Assembly: GCA_019239425.1 (NCBI GenBank)
Contig: JAFAZX010000064.1
Span: forward strand, 62,001-126,000
Source of the DNA: Acidobacteriota bacterium
GTDB lineage: Bacteria; Acidobacteriota; Blastocatellia; Pyrinomonadales; Pyrinomonadaceae
DNA length: 64,000 nucleotides
Direction: 5' to 3'
In this document: piece after piece, positions 26,087-35,495 of the stretch
Position numbering within the stretch: the first letter of the stretch is position 1
How the letters are laid out: each line of letters starts with the position of its first letter
Notes under the pieces: model-generated
What the model was told of the DNA's origin: nothing
Seen by the model: only the letters and a program-made list of their open reading frames with translations
The model's database searches: none
Made by a program: the position numbers and the translations under genes

Positions 26087-26753
26087 CGAGCCGCAGATTA
26101 CGCGCGTGCTGCGAAGGAGCCTGACCACGCACGGCTACGACGTGCGCGTCGCGGGCGACGGGCTGGCCGCTCTGCAGACCTTCGGCGACTGGCCGCCCGA
26201 CCTCGTCGTCACAGACCTCTCGATGCCGGGCACCGACGGCCTGCAACTCTGTCGGAATCTGCGCGCCATCTCGCAGACGCCGATCATCGTGCTCTCGGTG
26301 CGCGGCGAGGAGAAGACGAAGGTGCAGGCGCTCGACGCGGGCGCCGACGACTACGTGACGAAGCCGTTCGGGATGGACGAGCTGCTGGCGCGCATCCGCG
26401 CCGCGCTCCGGCGCGCGCAGGCGGCGAAGGCGGGCGACGAGGCCTCGCCCGTGCTCGAAGTCGGAGACTTCCGCGTCGACCTTGAGAACCGCCGCGTGAG
26501 GGTGAAGGGCGCGGAGGTGCACCTGACGCCGAAGGAGTACGACCTGCTGGTCTACCTCGTCAGCCACCCGGGCAAGGTTCTGACGCACCGCACGCTGCTC
26601 ACCTCCATCTGGGGCGGCGACTCGTCCGAGCAGACCGAGTACCTGAGAGTCTTCGTCGGCCAGCTCCGCAAGAAGGTCGAGCCCGACACGGCCGCCCCGC
26701 GCTACATCCTCACCGAACCCTGGATCGGCTACCGCTTCGACCCCGGCTCATAA
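26046..26753 (+). CDS. KdpE-like OmpR-family response regulator
   Basis: 235 aa. The receiver domain (VDDEPQITRVLRRSL, phospho-Asp in LVVTDLSMPGTDG, Lys in YVTKPFGMDE) is followed by a winged-helix DNA-binding domain (about 135-232; VHLTPKEYDLLVYLVSHPGKVLTHRTLL and YLRVFVGQLRKKVE), typical of KdpE. It overlaps the kinase gene by 41 nt. No kdpFABC operon lies in the window, so its local target may be the KimA-like permease. Confidence 0.92.
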   Translation: MPMDDKQRILIVDDEPQITRVLRRSLTTHGYDVRVAGDGLAALQTFGDWPPDLVVTDLSMPGTDGLQLCRNLRAISQTPIIVLSVRGEEKTKVQALDAGADDYVTKPFGMDELLARIRAALRRAQAAKAGDEASPVLEVGDFRVDLENRRVRVKGAEVHLTPKEYDLLVYLVSHPGKVLTHRTLLTSIWGGDSSEQTEYLRVFVGQLRKKVEPDTAAPRYILTEPWIGYRFDPGS

Positions 26754-26766
26754 GTCTCAAGAAAAA

Positions 26767-26842
26767 TTAACCACAGAGACACAGAGACACAGCCTGTTGA
26801 GCTATCGCTCTTCAAGCCGTGCCTCTGTGTCTCTGTGGTGAA
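26767..26842. repeat. Intergenic inverted repeat, CACAGAG family (copy 3)
   Basis: Arms of about 27 nt at both ends pair almost perfectly around a variable 20-nt centre. The element sits between the ends of two converging genes (KdpE-like and HEAT-repeat protein) and could serve both as a bidirectional terminator. Confidence 0.88.
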
Positions 26843-26849
26843 ATTCCCT

Positions 26850-28619
26850 TTACTTGGTGAGCACCTCCTGGATGAGCTCGAGGGCGCGCGGGTCGCCGGT
26901 CTGTGACAGACGGTGGATTGCCATGCGGCGCACCTCGGGGTTGCGGTGCGTGCGCGCGATCTGGATGAGCAGCGGCACGGCCTCGTTGGCGGGGCGCTGG
27001 CTGATGGCGTGGACGACCTGAACCTGAACGTCCGTGTCCGCGTCGGAGCTGTTCGCCATGTCGCGGAGCGCGTTGAGGCTGCGCTCGCCGGCCTTCTGCC
27101 CGAGCCAGTGGATCGCCTGCTGGCGCAGGTCGCTGTCGCCGCTGCGCGCCGCCTCGAAGAGCTTGTCCAGCGCGCGCGGGCTGTCGATCTGCGAATACGC
27201 GTGCAGGATGCGCGACTTCACGTCGTGGTCGCGCTCCGACTGGTAGAGCTTCGACAACTCGTCAATCGCCGGCTCGCCGCGCTGCCCGATCCAGTGGATC
27301 GCCTGCGCGCGCAACTCGGAGTCGTCGCCCGTACGCGCTATCTCAACGAGCTTGGCGTAGGCGCGCGGGTCTTCCATCTGCGTGAGCGAGTGGAGAATCC
27401 TCTGGCGAATCTCCGTGTTGCGGTCGGCGTTGTAGATGGACATCAGCTCGTCGAGCGTCTCGGGGCCGCCGCGCTGCCCGAGCCAGTGAATCGCCATCTG
27501 GCGCGACTCGACGTCGTCGCCCGCGCGCGCGATCTCCAGGAGCCGCGCGTGCGCGCGCCGGTTCTCCATCTGCGAGAGGGCGTGGAGCACGGCCTGCCGC
27601 ACCTCTTCATCGCGGTCGGCGGCGTAGACCTTCATCAACTCTTCGACCGTCTGCTCGTTGTCGAACTGACCCAAATGGTGGAGCGCCTGCGCCTTCACCT
27701 CGCGGTCGCGGTCGGTGCGCGCCACCTTCAGGAGGAAGGCCGAAGCCGCGGCCTCGTCCTCGTTGTGCGCGGCCGAGTGGACGAGCGCCGCGCGCACCTC
27801 GCGGTCGGCGACGACGGCGTAGAGGCTCTGGACGGCACTGAGCGCTTCCGCGTCGCGCGACAGCCCGACGGCGTGCGCGGCCGCCTCGCGCACCTCGCGG
27901 TCTTCGCGCTCGTTGCGGACGAGCTCGGACAGGAAGACCTGCTCGCCGCCGATGTGGCCGAGCCAATAGGTCGAGGTCTTGCGCACCTCCTGGTTCTTCG
28001 ACCCGCGGACGAGATTCTTGAGCATGTCGTTCACGCGCCGGTCGTCGTGGGCGGCGAGCGCGACGGTCGCCGTCTCGACGACCGGCTCGGGCCGCGCCGA
28101 CTCGACGAGCGAGAGCAGGTAATTAAGACTCTCCTCGTTCCCCGCGCGGCCGAGCCAGTAGACGGGGTAGCCGCCGTACTCGTGCTTGCGTTCGAGGTTG
28201 TAAATCTCGGCGCGCGTGACTGTCCCGGCGCGCGGGTCGTGGAGGAGGAAGAGGCCGAGGTTGCGCGTCTCGACCGTGACGCCGTTGACCTTACCCTTGA
28301 AGACGGTCGTGCCGCCGAAGGTGTTCATGCTCCCGTTGAACTGCTCGAAGTCCGGGTCGATGGCGATTCCGGGCCGCACGTCGAAGGTGTAGGCGATCCA
28401 GAAGGGCGAAGACTTCGCGTCGGCGCGGCCCTGCCGGACGGCGGCGTCGAGCTTCGACTTCAGGTCGGCGCCCGCGACGGGGATGAAGTTCTGTTGCGTC
28501 GTGGCCGCCGCCGCCTTCTGCGGGCCGACGGCCTCGACCGAGGCGTCGGCGGCGGCGCAGGCGGGGCTGCCCATCGTCAGGGCGAACAGGAGGGCGAGAG
28601 TCGAGATGTGTTCGTGCAT
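26850..28619 (-). CDS. Exported HEAT-repeat protein
   Basis: 589 aa. A signal peptide (LALLFALTMGSPACA) is followed by an unassigned beta-rich region (about 45-170; PFWIAYTFDVRPGIAIDP). From about 170 to the end run a dozen or so HEAT repeats of about 31 residues with recurring AIHWLGQ, VLHALSQ and EVR elements. This makes an alpha-solenoid for protein binding, probably periplasmic. It is the last gene of sigma, anti-sigma, HEAT, HEAT; the upstream HEAT gene ends only 23 nt before it. The two HEAT proteins look like paralogues. Confidence 0.88.
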   Translation of the reverse strand: MHEHISTLALLFALTMGSPACAAADASVEAVGPQKAAAATTQQNFIPVAGADLKSKLDAAVRQGRADAKSSPFWIAYTFDVRPGIAIDPDFEQFNGSMNTFGGTTVFKGKVNGVTVETRNLGLFLLHDPRAGTVTRAEIYNLERKHEYGGYPVYWLGRAGNEESLNYLLSLVESARPEPVVETATVALAAHDDRRVNDMLKNLVRGSKNQEVRKTSTYWLGHIGGEQVFLSELVRNEREDREVREAAAHAVGLSRDAEALSAVQSLYAVVADREVRAALVHSAAHNEDEAAASAFLLKVARTDRDREVKAQALHHLGQFDNEQTVEELMKVYAADRDEEVRQAVLHALSQMENRRAHARLLEIARAGDDVESRQMAIHWLGQRGGPETLDELMSIYNADRNTEIRQRILHSLTQMEDPRAYAKLVEIARTGDDSELRAQAIHWIGQRGEPAIDELSKLYQSERDHDVKSRILHAYSQIDSPRALDKLFEAARSGDSDLRQQAIHWLGQKAGERSLNALRDMANSSDADTDVQVQVVHAISQRPANEAVPLLIQIARTHRNPEVRRMAIHRLSQTGDPRALELIQEVLTK

Positions 28620-28642
28620 GTTACTCCTCCTCGTCGGCGCGC

Positions 28643-29968
28643 TCAGCGCAGAAGGTCTTGAAGGAACTTGAGGGCGCGCGGGTCGCGCGTCTGGCCGAGC
28701 CAGTGGATCGCCAGCTTGCGCATCTCGCGCGAGGGGTCGTTGCGGGCCACGTCCATCAGCTTGAGGAGCGCGCGCTCCTGCTTCGAATCGCTGAGGAAGT
28801 GCAGGATGCCGCCCTTCACGTCTTCGTCGCGCTCCGAGTCGTAGAGCTTGATTATTTCTTCGAACGTCGCGGCGTCGTCGAACTGCGTCAGCGCGTGAAT
28901 CGCCTGGGCGCGCATGTCTGCGTCCGCGTCGCCGCGCGCGATCTCAAGCAGGGCGGCGCGCGCCCGCGGCGCGTTTATTTGCGAGAGCGCGTGCAGGACG
29001 GAGCCGCGCACGTCCTCGTTGCGGTCGGCGCGGTAGATGGAGAGAAGCTCGTCCACGACGCCGTCGTCCGCGCGCTGGCCGAGCCAGTGAATCGCCGTCT
29101 GGCGCAGCTCCACGTCGTCGCCGGCGCGCGCCGCCTCCAGCAGCTTCGCGCGGGCGCGCGGATTGTTCATCTGCGAGAAGGCGCGGAGCAGTTGCCCCTT
29201 CACGTCGCGGTCGCGCTCGGACGCGTATAGCTCCGAGAGCTTGTCGACGATGTTCTCGTCGTTCGTCTGCGAGAGGCGGAAGACGGCGACGGCGCGCAGC
29301 TCGGCGTCGGGCTGCGTCCGCGCGATGTCGAGCAGCGCCGACGCGGCCGCGGGGCCGCCGTATATCCCGAGGAAGTTCACGCCGGCCTCTTTCAGCTCGC
29401 GGCTCGCCTTCGAGCCGGGCTTGAGAATCTCCGACACGTAGGCGGCGCCGCGCGCGGGGTCGGACTGGAAGAGGCTCTGGAGCGCGACCATCTTCATCTC
29501 GTCGTCGACGAGGCCCGCGGGGTCGACACTCTTCCCGGTCTGCGGCCCCATCTCGACCTCCATCGCGTGCGCGTCGTCGGCCCAGGTCGAGCGCGGGAAC
29601 TCTTTGACGAGACGTTCGAGCGTCTGCTGCGCGTCCTGAAACTTGCGCTGCTTCTTCTGCGCGTAGGCGAGCCAGTAGAGCGCGGCGTCCGCCTCCTTGC
29701 TCTTCGGGTACTGCGCGACGTAGCCCTGGAACTTGGCGGCGGCGGCGGCCCACTCCTCGCGCTCGATGAGGTCGCGGCCCTGCCGGAAGACCTGCATCGA
29801 GGGCGAGTCGCCGGACTGCACGAAGCGGTTGAGCCGCGCGAGGTCGTTATCGTCGCCGCCCGCCGTGCGCCCGCGGCCGGGCAGGAAGAGAAGGCCGGCG
29901 GCGGTCAAAGCGAGCAGCGAGAGCGTGAAGGCGCTGGTTCGGAGTGTGGAGTGTCGCATTGTTTTCAT
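28643..29968 (-). CDS. Exported TPR/HEAT-repeat protein
   Basis: 441 aa. The signal peptide is TLSLLALTAAGLLFLPGRG. Residues 55-135 form a tetratricopeptide-like unit (AAAKFQGYVAQYPKSKEADAA, QTLERLVKEFPRSTWADDA) resembling YbgF/BamD repeats. Residues 150-441 are HEAT repeats with the same AIHWLGQ and LHALSQ elements as the downstream gene. It starts 6 nt after the anti-sigma stop. A scaffold role in the envelope is likely; the partner is unknown. Confidence 0.88.
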   Translation of the reverse strand: MKTMRHSTLRTSAFTLSLLALTAAGLLFLPGRGRTAGGDDNDLARLNRFVQSGDSPSMQVFRQGRDLIEREEWAAAAAKFQGYVAQYPKSKEADAALYWLAYAQKKQRKFQDAQQTLERLVKEFPRSTWADDAHAMEVEMGPQTGKSVDPAGLVDDEMKMVALQSLFQSDPARGAAYVSEILKPGSKASRELKEAGVNFLGIYGGPAAASALLDIARTQPDAELRAVAVFRLSQTNDENIVDKLSELYASERDRDVKGQLLRAFSQMNNPRARAKLLEAARAGDDVELRQTAIHWLGQRADDGVVDELLSIYRADRNEDVRGSVLHALSQINAPRARAALLEIARGDADADMRAQAIHALTQFDDAATFEEIIKLYDSERDEDVKGGILHFLSDSKQERALLKLMDVARNDPSREMRKLAIHWLGQTRDPRALKFLQDLLR

Positions 29969-29974
29969 CAGTCT

Positions 29975-30955
29975 TTACGGCCTTGAGGCCAGCATCACCT
30001 GTGATTGCAGGACGCCGACGAGCTGGCGCCGGCGGATGCGCTCTTTAATCGAGCCGACGGCGTCGGCTGAAGGGTTGTTGGGCAGGTTCGAGATGTCTAC
30101 GAGGATCGGCTCAAGGCTGTCGAGCCAGCCCTCGGCCGGGAGGTCGCCCGCGCCCGCCGCCTCGCGCCGCAGGGCGATGTTGCTGTAGAGCAGACGCTTC
30201 GAGAGTCTGCGCGCGTCCGACATGTCGAGCGTTGGGTCGTCTTCGGTCAGGCGCGCGTTGCGGAAACTGCGCAGGAGCCTTTCCACGCGCTCGGCGTGCC
30301 GCCCGATTCGAACGGCGGGGTCGGCCACACTCGTCCCAATGCTGGGCAACGTCGAGCCACCCGCGCGCGCAGTCTCAGTCAGAGAGTCTCGGCCCGAGTC
30401 CTCTCGTTCTTCCACACTCTTTCGCGGGACGTTGCGCCGCCGCACCTGTGCAGCTTCACGACTCACCTGAACGGTCGGCTTTGTGCCCGTGGGTTTCGCC
30501 GGCTCCTGTTCCTTAGCCTGTTTGACGGGCGGCTCTTTAACGTCGTCCTTATTCGCCAATTGAGGGGCGCTCGCCGGCCGCGTGACGGGCGAGGGGCGCG
30601 GGCCGTTAAGCCAGCGCAGCCCGAACATAACCGTGACGAGAAGCAGCGCCAGCGTCAAGACGTGCGCGGGGCGGAGGCGGCCGAAGTCGAAGGCCGCGGC
30701 GAGACGTTCCGGCCAACGTCTGTCTGAAATGTGTGAGCCGAGGATGGCGGCCAGCGCGCGCGTCTGCGCGTGCGGCTCGGGCGACGATTCGTAGGAGCGC
30801 AGTTCCTGTCTGAGTAAGAGAAACGCCTCGCGCGCCTGCCGGCACGAGGCGCACGTTTCGACGTGCGCGCTCAGACGCGCGGCCTCCCGCGGCGCAAGCT
30901 CGCCGTCGACGAGCAGTGATACCTCTTCGGTGAAATCGCAATCCATCGCCTTCAA
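29975..30955 (-). CDS. Zinc-finger anti-sigma factor
   Basis: 326 aa. The N-terminal zf-HC2 domain holds the HxxxCxxC motif as HVETCASC (H31, C35, C38). A single membrane helix (about 95-113; VLTLALLLVTVMFGLRWL) follows, then a Pro/Lys-rich periplasmic linker and a C-terminal helical region (about 225-326). Its start overlaps the sigma stop as ATGA. It should hold the sigma factor of the preceding gene at the membrane until signalled. Confidence 0.92.
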   Translation of the reverse strand: MKAMDCDFTEEVSLLVDGELAPREAARLSAHVETCASCRQAREAFLLLRQELRSYESSPEPHAQTRALAAILGSHISDRRWPERLAAAFDFGRLRPAHVLTLALLLVTVMFGLRWLNGPRPSPVTRPASAPQLANKDDVKEPPVKQAKEQEPAKPTGTKPTVQVSREAAQVRRRNVPRKSVEEREDSGRDSLTETARAGGSTLPSIGTSVADPAVRIGRHAERVERLLRSFRNARLTEDDPTLDMSDARRLSKRLLYSNIALRREAAGAGDLPAEGWLDSLEPILVDISNLPNNPSADAVGSIKERIRRRQLVGVLQSQVMLASRP

Positions 30956-31473
30956 GCCCCGGCCGCCTGCGCCCTCTCCCAGCGCGTGCGCAGCGTCGTC
31001 CGCGCGCGGAAGATGTCCACCTTCACCTTCGCCTCCGACACGTTGAGCACGCGCGCGATCTCGCCGTAGCTCATCTCCTCCTGCTCGCGCAGCAGGAGCG
31101 CCGCCCTCTGTTGCTCGGGCAGGTGTTTGAGCATCCCGAGAATCAACTCCTTCCGCTCGGCCGCCTCCAAACGCTCGGCCGGCCCCGGCGTCTCCGCGCG
31201 CAGCGCGTCCAAGACCTTGCCGAAGAGCCTCTGTCTCGTGCTCCTCTTACTCAGCTCGTTGAGGGCGAAGTTCCGCGCCACGCGGAAGAGCCAGAAGCGC
31301 ACCTCGGCCCGCGCGATTCTGTCGGGGCCGGTGCGGTACAGACGCATGAAGCTCTCCTGCGCGATGTCCTGCGCAGCGCCGGTGGCGCCACCCAGCAGGC
31401 ACTCTAAAAAACGGCAAAGGCTCGGGTAGTACTCATTGAAGATTTCTGCGAACTCTGCGTCGGTGTTCGCCAT
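30952..31473 (-). CDS. ECF RNA polymerase sigma factor
   Basis: 173 aa. Region 2 is at about 8-75 (FNEYYPSLCRFLECLLGG, DIAQESFMRLYRT). Region 4 is at about 115-165 (LPEQQRAALLLREQEEMSYGEIARVLNVSEAKVKVDIFRAR). It is the first gene of the sigma/anti-sigma/HEAT/HEAT operon and probably drives its own transcription, as is usual in such pairs. Confidence 0.94.
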   Translation of the reverse strand: MANTDAEFAEIFNEYYPSLCRFLECLLGGATGAAQDIAQESFMRLYRTGPDRIARAEVRFWLFRVARNFALNELSKRSTRQRLFGKVLDALRAETPGPAERLEAAERKELILGMLKHLPEQQRAALLLREQEEMSYGEIARVLNVSEAKVKVDIFRARTTLRTRWERAQAAGA

Positions 31474-31526
31474 GATTCGTCGTACGCTTGGAAAACAGTT
31501 GGGGCGGCGAAAAGTTACGGGTAATT

Positions 31527-31564
31527 TTACGGCCGCCCGGCTGGAAATGCGCGGGCGGCCGTAA
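31527..31564 (-). terminator. Hairpin after the Calx-beta/DUF4214 gene
   Basis: A perfect 13-bp GC-rich stem (31527-31539 with 31552-31564) begins about 20 nt past the stop of the giant minus-strand gene. No T-run follows on that strand. By position it is a transcript-end structure. Confidence 0.5.
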
Positions 31565-31585
31565 GTCTCAGGCGGCTTGATCTCT

Positions 31586-34500
31586 CTACTGCCCGAAACG
31601 CTTCACGTACTCGTCCGACTGGATGAAGGCCTTGACCATCTCGGCCGAGACGTAGTTGCCGTCGAAGTCGTTCAGCTTGTCGAGCCAGAACTTCCAGCCC
31701 GTGTGGTCGAAGTCGGGCGCGGCGTCGGGGTCGCGCTGCAGGTAGCCGAAGTACTGCATCAGCACGAAGGCGCGGTTCCGCTCGCGGCGGTCGAACTCGC
31801 CGTTCTCGGCCACCTTGCGGAAGACGCTCGCGCGCTTCGACGCGTCGGAGGTGTCGGCGACGCCGCCGAACTCCGCGACGAGGGCGTCCACCTCGGCCTG
31901 CGTCAAGACGCCGCCCGCGTGCTGGTTGAGCGCGGCGACGAACGCGGCGGGCGTGAGCGTGGTGGGGAGCGCGGCGCGGAACTGCGGGCGCTGCACGAAG
32001 TCGAGTGTGACCGCCTGCTTGTTGGCCTCGAGCCTCTGCTCCCAGTTGCCGACGTTCACGACGACGCCTTCGCGGATGGCGGCGGCGTCGAAAAGGAAGT
32101 CCGGCCTGTGGATGAAGGGCACGGGGATGTTGACGGGCGTGCCCGTGATTCTCGTCGTCCCCGTCGCGTCGCCGTAGGCGACCTTATACATGCGCTCGAC
32201 GAGGTAGCCCGTGTTCTGGAATTCGATGGAGAGGAAGAAGGCGGCGGAGACGTTGACGCGCTTCACCTCGCGGCACTGCTGGTCGGCCCCGCACTGCTCG
32301 ATCTCGTTCGTCCAGAAGGCGAGTCCCGAGGCGTCGGGCTCGCGGTTGAGGAAGTCCCGGTAGTGCTGGCGGACGAAGAAGGCCGAGTTGTTGACGGGGT
32401 TCGGCACATTCGTCGCGTCTTCGCTGTTGATGGTGACGTTGACGGTCGAGGGCTGGTTGACGGCGCCGTTTTCGGGGCCGACGAGGTAGATGGAGAAGGT
32501 CTCGGGGCTTTCGACCAGCGCGTCGTCGGTGATGAAGACCGTGATGGTCTTCGTCGTCTCGCCGGGCGCGAAGCGCAGCGTGCCGAAGGCCGCGTTGTAG
32601 TCCGAACGCTCCGAGGCGGCGGCAGAGTCGAATGTCCCGTAGAAGGCCGTGAAGGAGCCGGACGTGTCGCCGACGCGCGTCACCGTCGCCTGCACGCTCC
32701 CGGCCGACTCGTTCACGGAGATGTCGGTCGAGGCGAACTGCACGGAGGTCACGTCGTCGTTGACGATGGTGCACACGCCCTGCGCGTCGGCGATGGTGGC
32801 GCCGTTCGGGGCGGTAAGGTTGACGAAGAAGGTCTCGTCCGGCTCGATGACGGAATCGCCGTTGACGAAGACCGTGAAGGTGGCCGTCGTCGCGCCCGGG
32901 TTGAAGACGACGGGCCGGTTGGCCGATGCGTAATCGAAGGGGGGCGTGCCCGACGTGGCCGTCCCGTTGGCCGTGCGCGCGTTGACGACGATTGTCTCGG
33001 GGCTCGCGGCCGAGAGGCTCAGCGTGAAGGTCGCGAGCGTCCGGCCGCCCTGCCCCTCCGTGACGCTGACGTCGTTGATGGAGATGGCCGGGCCGTCGTT
33101 GTCGACGACCTGGACGAACGCCTGTCCGTCGTCGATGGTGCCGTTCGTCGGGTTCGAGAGGTTGAAGAAGAACTCTTCGAGTACCTCGTCAACCGAGTCG
33201 TCGAGGATGGTGAGCGGGACGGTCTTCTCGGTCTCGCCCGGTGCGAAGGTGAGCGTGCCCGAGGCCGCAGTGTAGTCTGTGCCGGCCGTGGCCGTGCCGT
33301 CGGCGGTCGCGTAGTCCACGGTCACGGGGAGCGACGACGGGTTCGACAGCCGGACGCTGACCGTGGCGGTGCCGCCCGCGCCGCTCGAAGGTTCCGAGCC
33401 GACGGCGTTGAGGACGGAGACGGCCGGGAGCGGGTCGTCGTTGAGAATCGTGCCCTGCCCCTGCCCGTCGGCGATGGTCGCGTCGCCGGGGTTGGAGAGG
33501 TTGACGAAGAAGGTCTCGTCCGGCTCGTACGTGCGGTCGCCGTTGATGGTGACGGTGAAGGTTCTGGTCGTGGTGCCCGGCGTGAAGAAGATCGTGTTGG
33601 GGAAGATGCTGTAATCAGTGCCGGCCGTGGCCGTCCCCGCCGCGCCCGAGTAGTCGACGTGGACGACGAGGCCGCTCGGTGCCGAGAGGCTGACGGTGAA
33701 GTTGGCCAGCGTGACCGCGCCCGTCGTCCCTTCGGCGACCGACACGTCGTTGACGGAGATGGTCGGCTGCTGCTCGTCGTCGATGATGGTGAGCTTGCCG
33801 ACTGGGTCGCTCAGACGCGCGTTGACGGGATTGGTGAGGGTCACGCTGACGAACTCGTCCAACTCGTCGAGCACGTCGCCTTTGACCAGGACGTTCACGT
33901 CTTTGCTCGTCTCGCCGGGCGCGAAGACCAGCGTGCCCGTGCCGCCCGTGAAGTCAGGCCCCTCGGTCGCGGTCAGGCCGGCGGTCTGATAGTTGACCCG
34001 CACCTCCTGCGCCGAAGGCTGCGAGAGGCGGACGGGGATGATGGCGTTGGTAGTGCCGGAGTCGCCCTCCGTCACCGCCACGTCGTCTATGAGAAGACAC
34101 GGCAGCGTCACGGGCGGATTGCCGTAGAGGACGCCGATGACATCCGATATGGAGCTGATCGTGCTGATGACGCCGGCGATGTCTGTGCGGCCGTCTTTGT
34201 CGAGGTCGGCCGCCGCGATGGCCGTGTGCGCGCCGGGGAAGTTGAAGATTGCGGGGTTGCTGAAGGCGCCCGCCCCGTCGCCCGAGAGGACGTAGACCGC
34301 GGCAGCCTGCGTGTTGGAGCTCGAACCGTTGGCGACCGCGAGGTCGAGCTTACTGTCGCCGTCGAAGTCGGCCGTGACCAGGTCGCGGGGCGTCGCCCCG
34401 ACCTTATAGTAGGCGGGCGCGTTGAAGTTGCCCGTGCCGTCGTTGAGCAACACGCCGACGCTGCTGTCGTCGGTCGGGAGGTTGCCCCCGACGGTGAGTT

Positions 34501-35422
34501 GGTTCGCGACGACGAGGTCTGCCTTGCCGTCGCCGTTGAAGTCGCCGGCCACCACGTTGTCCGGCGCTCCGTTGAGCGCGACGGTCTGCGTGACGCCGAA
34601 GACGCCGTTGTCGTTGTTGCGCAGGATGACGAGGCGCTTGTCGTCGAAGTCGGTGATGGCGAGGTCGGGCTTCGAGTCGCCGTTGAAGTCGCCGACGGCG
34701 ACGTGGTCGAAGCGCGTCCCGACCGCCTGCTGAGCCGTGAAGGTGAAGCCGCCCGCGCCGTTGCCGAAGAGGATCGTGTAGTTCTGCGAGCCGCCGTTGA
34801 CGGTGACGAGGTCGAGGTTGCCGTCGTTGTTGAAGTCGGCGGCCGCGAGGTCGTAAGGATTCTGCATCGAGGCGCTGGTGTAGTTGGTCGGTGCTCCGGG
34901 CGACCCGTCCGGGTTGCTGAGGCTGATTGAGAGGATGTGCGAGAAGGGCTGGGTGAGCGTGCCGACCACGGCGAGGTCGGCGCGGCCGTCCTTGTTGAAG
35001 TCGGCCGCCACCAGGCGGTAGAGAGGGCTGTCGAATGAGTAGGTGATGGGCGTGACGGGCGTGTAGCCGCCAGCACCGTTGTCGAGCGCGACCAGGAGCT
35101 TTGGCCTTACCCCTGACTGGCCGGTGTGCAAGAGGGCCACGTCCGTCCGCCCGTCGCCGTTGAAGTCGGCGAGCGCGATGTCGCTCGGGGCCGCGGTGAA
35201 CTGCTGGACGCCCAGGTTGAGGTTGACGGGGGCCTTGAAGTCGGCCGCGGAGCAGCCGTTGGCCGCCGCCGCCGCCGAAGGACTCACCTCGGACGTGGCA
35301 TGCGCCGAGGGGGCGAGCCGGCCGGCGCCGGCCGACAGGGCCAGCAGACACAGGAGCAGTAAGAACGTGTTGAGGGGCGTGCGGTGCTTTCTCTGATAAG
35401 TGTGCGAGTGTGTATGACGCAT
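31586..35422 (-). CDS. Giant secreted FG-GAP/Calx-beta/DUF4214 protein
   Basis: 1278 aa. A long signal peptide (TFLLLLCLLALSAGAG region) leads to FG-GAP/VCBS repeats (about 60-410; LADFNGDGRTDVALLH). About five Calx-beta domains follow (about 425-1010; VSVAEGTTGAVTLANFTVSL, DYTAASGTLTFAPGETEKTV, LSNPTNGTIDDGQ). The end is a DUF4214 module (about 1015-1278; FFVRQHYRDFLNREPDASGLAFW, AFVLMQYFGYLQRDPDA). Such calcium-binding mosaics are cell-surface or secreted adhesins. Its DUF4214 tail closely resembles those at 39996 and 62287. Confidence 0.92.
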   Translation of the reverse strand: MRHTHSHTYQRKHRTPLNTFLLLLCLLALSAGAGRLAPSAHATSEVSPSAAAAANGCSAADFKAPVNLNLGVQQFTAAPSDIALADFNGDGRTDVALLHTGQSGVRPKLLVALDNGAGGYTPVTPITYSFDSPLYRLVAADFNKDGRADLAVVGTLTQPFSHILSISLSNPDGSPGAPTNYTSASMQNPYDLAAADFNNDGNLDLVTVNGGSQNYTILFGNGAGGFTFTAQQAVGTRFDHVAVGDFNGDSKPDLAITDFDDKRLVILRNNDNGVFGVTQTVALNGAPDNVVAGDFNGDGKADLVVANQLTVGGNLPTDDSSVGVLLNDGTGNFNAPAYYKVGATPRDLVTADFDGDSKLDLAVANGSSSNTQAAAVYVLSGDGAGAFSNPAIFNFPGAHTAIAAADLDKDGRTDIAGVISTISSISDVIGVLYGNPPVTLPCLLIDDVAVTEGDSGTTNAIIPVRLSQPSAQEVRVNYQTAGLTATEGPDFTGGTGTLVFAPGETSKDVNVLVKGDVLDELDEFVSVTLTNPVNARLSDPVGKLTIIDDEQQPTISVNDVSVAEGTTGAVTLANFTVSLSAPSGLVVHVDYSGAAGTATAGTDYSIFPNTIFFTPGTTTRTFTVTINGDRTYEPDETFFVNLSNPGDATIADGQGQGTILNDDPLPAVSVLNAVGSEPSSGAGGTATVSVRLSNPSSLPVTVDYATADGTATAGTDYTAASGTLTFAPGETEKTVPLTILDDSVDEVLEEFFFNLSNPTNGTIDDGQAFVQVVDNDGPAISINDVSVTEGQGGRTLATFTLSLSAASPETIVVNARTANGTATSGTPPFDYASANRPVVFNPGATTATFTVFVNGDSVIEPDETFFVNLTAPNGATIADAQGVCTIVNDDVTSVQFASTDISVNESAGSVQATVTRVGDTSGSFTAFYGTFDSAAASERSDYNAAFGTLRFAPGETTKTITVFITDDALVESPETFSIYLVGPENGAVNQPSTVNVTINSEDATNVPNPVNNSAFFVRQHYRDFLNREPDASGLAFWTNEIEQCGADQQCREVKRVNVSAAFFLSIEFQNTGYLVERMYKVAYGDATGTTRITGTPVNIPVPFIHRPDFLFDAAAIREGVVVNVGNWEQRLEANKQAVTLDFVQRPQFRAALPTTLTPAAFVAALNQHAGGVLTQAEVDALVAEFGGVADTSDASKRASVFRKVAENGEFDRRERNRAFVLMQYFGYLQRDPDAAPDFDHTGWKFWLDKLNDFDGNYVSAEMVKAFIQSDEYVKRFGQ

Positions 35423-35495
35423 CTATCTGTTCCTTGAGAGTCGCGGGCCGGGCCGTATCAAAGCAGGTACGGCGCGCGGTCAACCCTTCGGCCGG

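Noticed and set aside
31577..34930. Long plus-strand open frame (about 1117 codons)
   Set aside because: It lies opposite the Calx-beta/FG-GAP gene, whose translation shows clear domains. High GC and repeats keep the antisense frame open; it has no family features.
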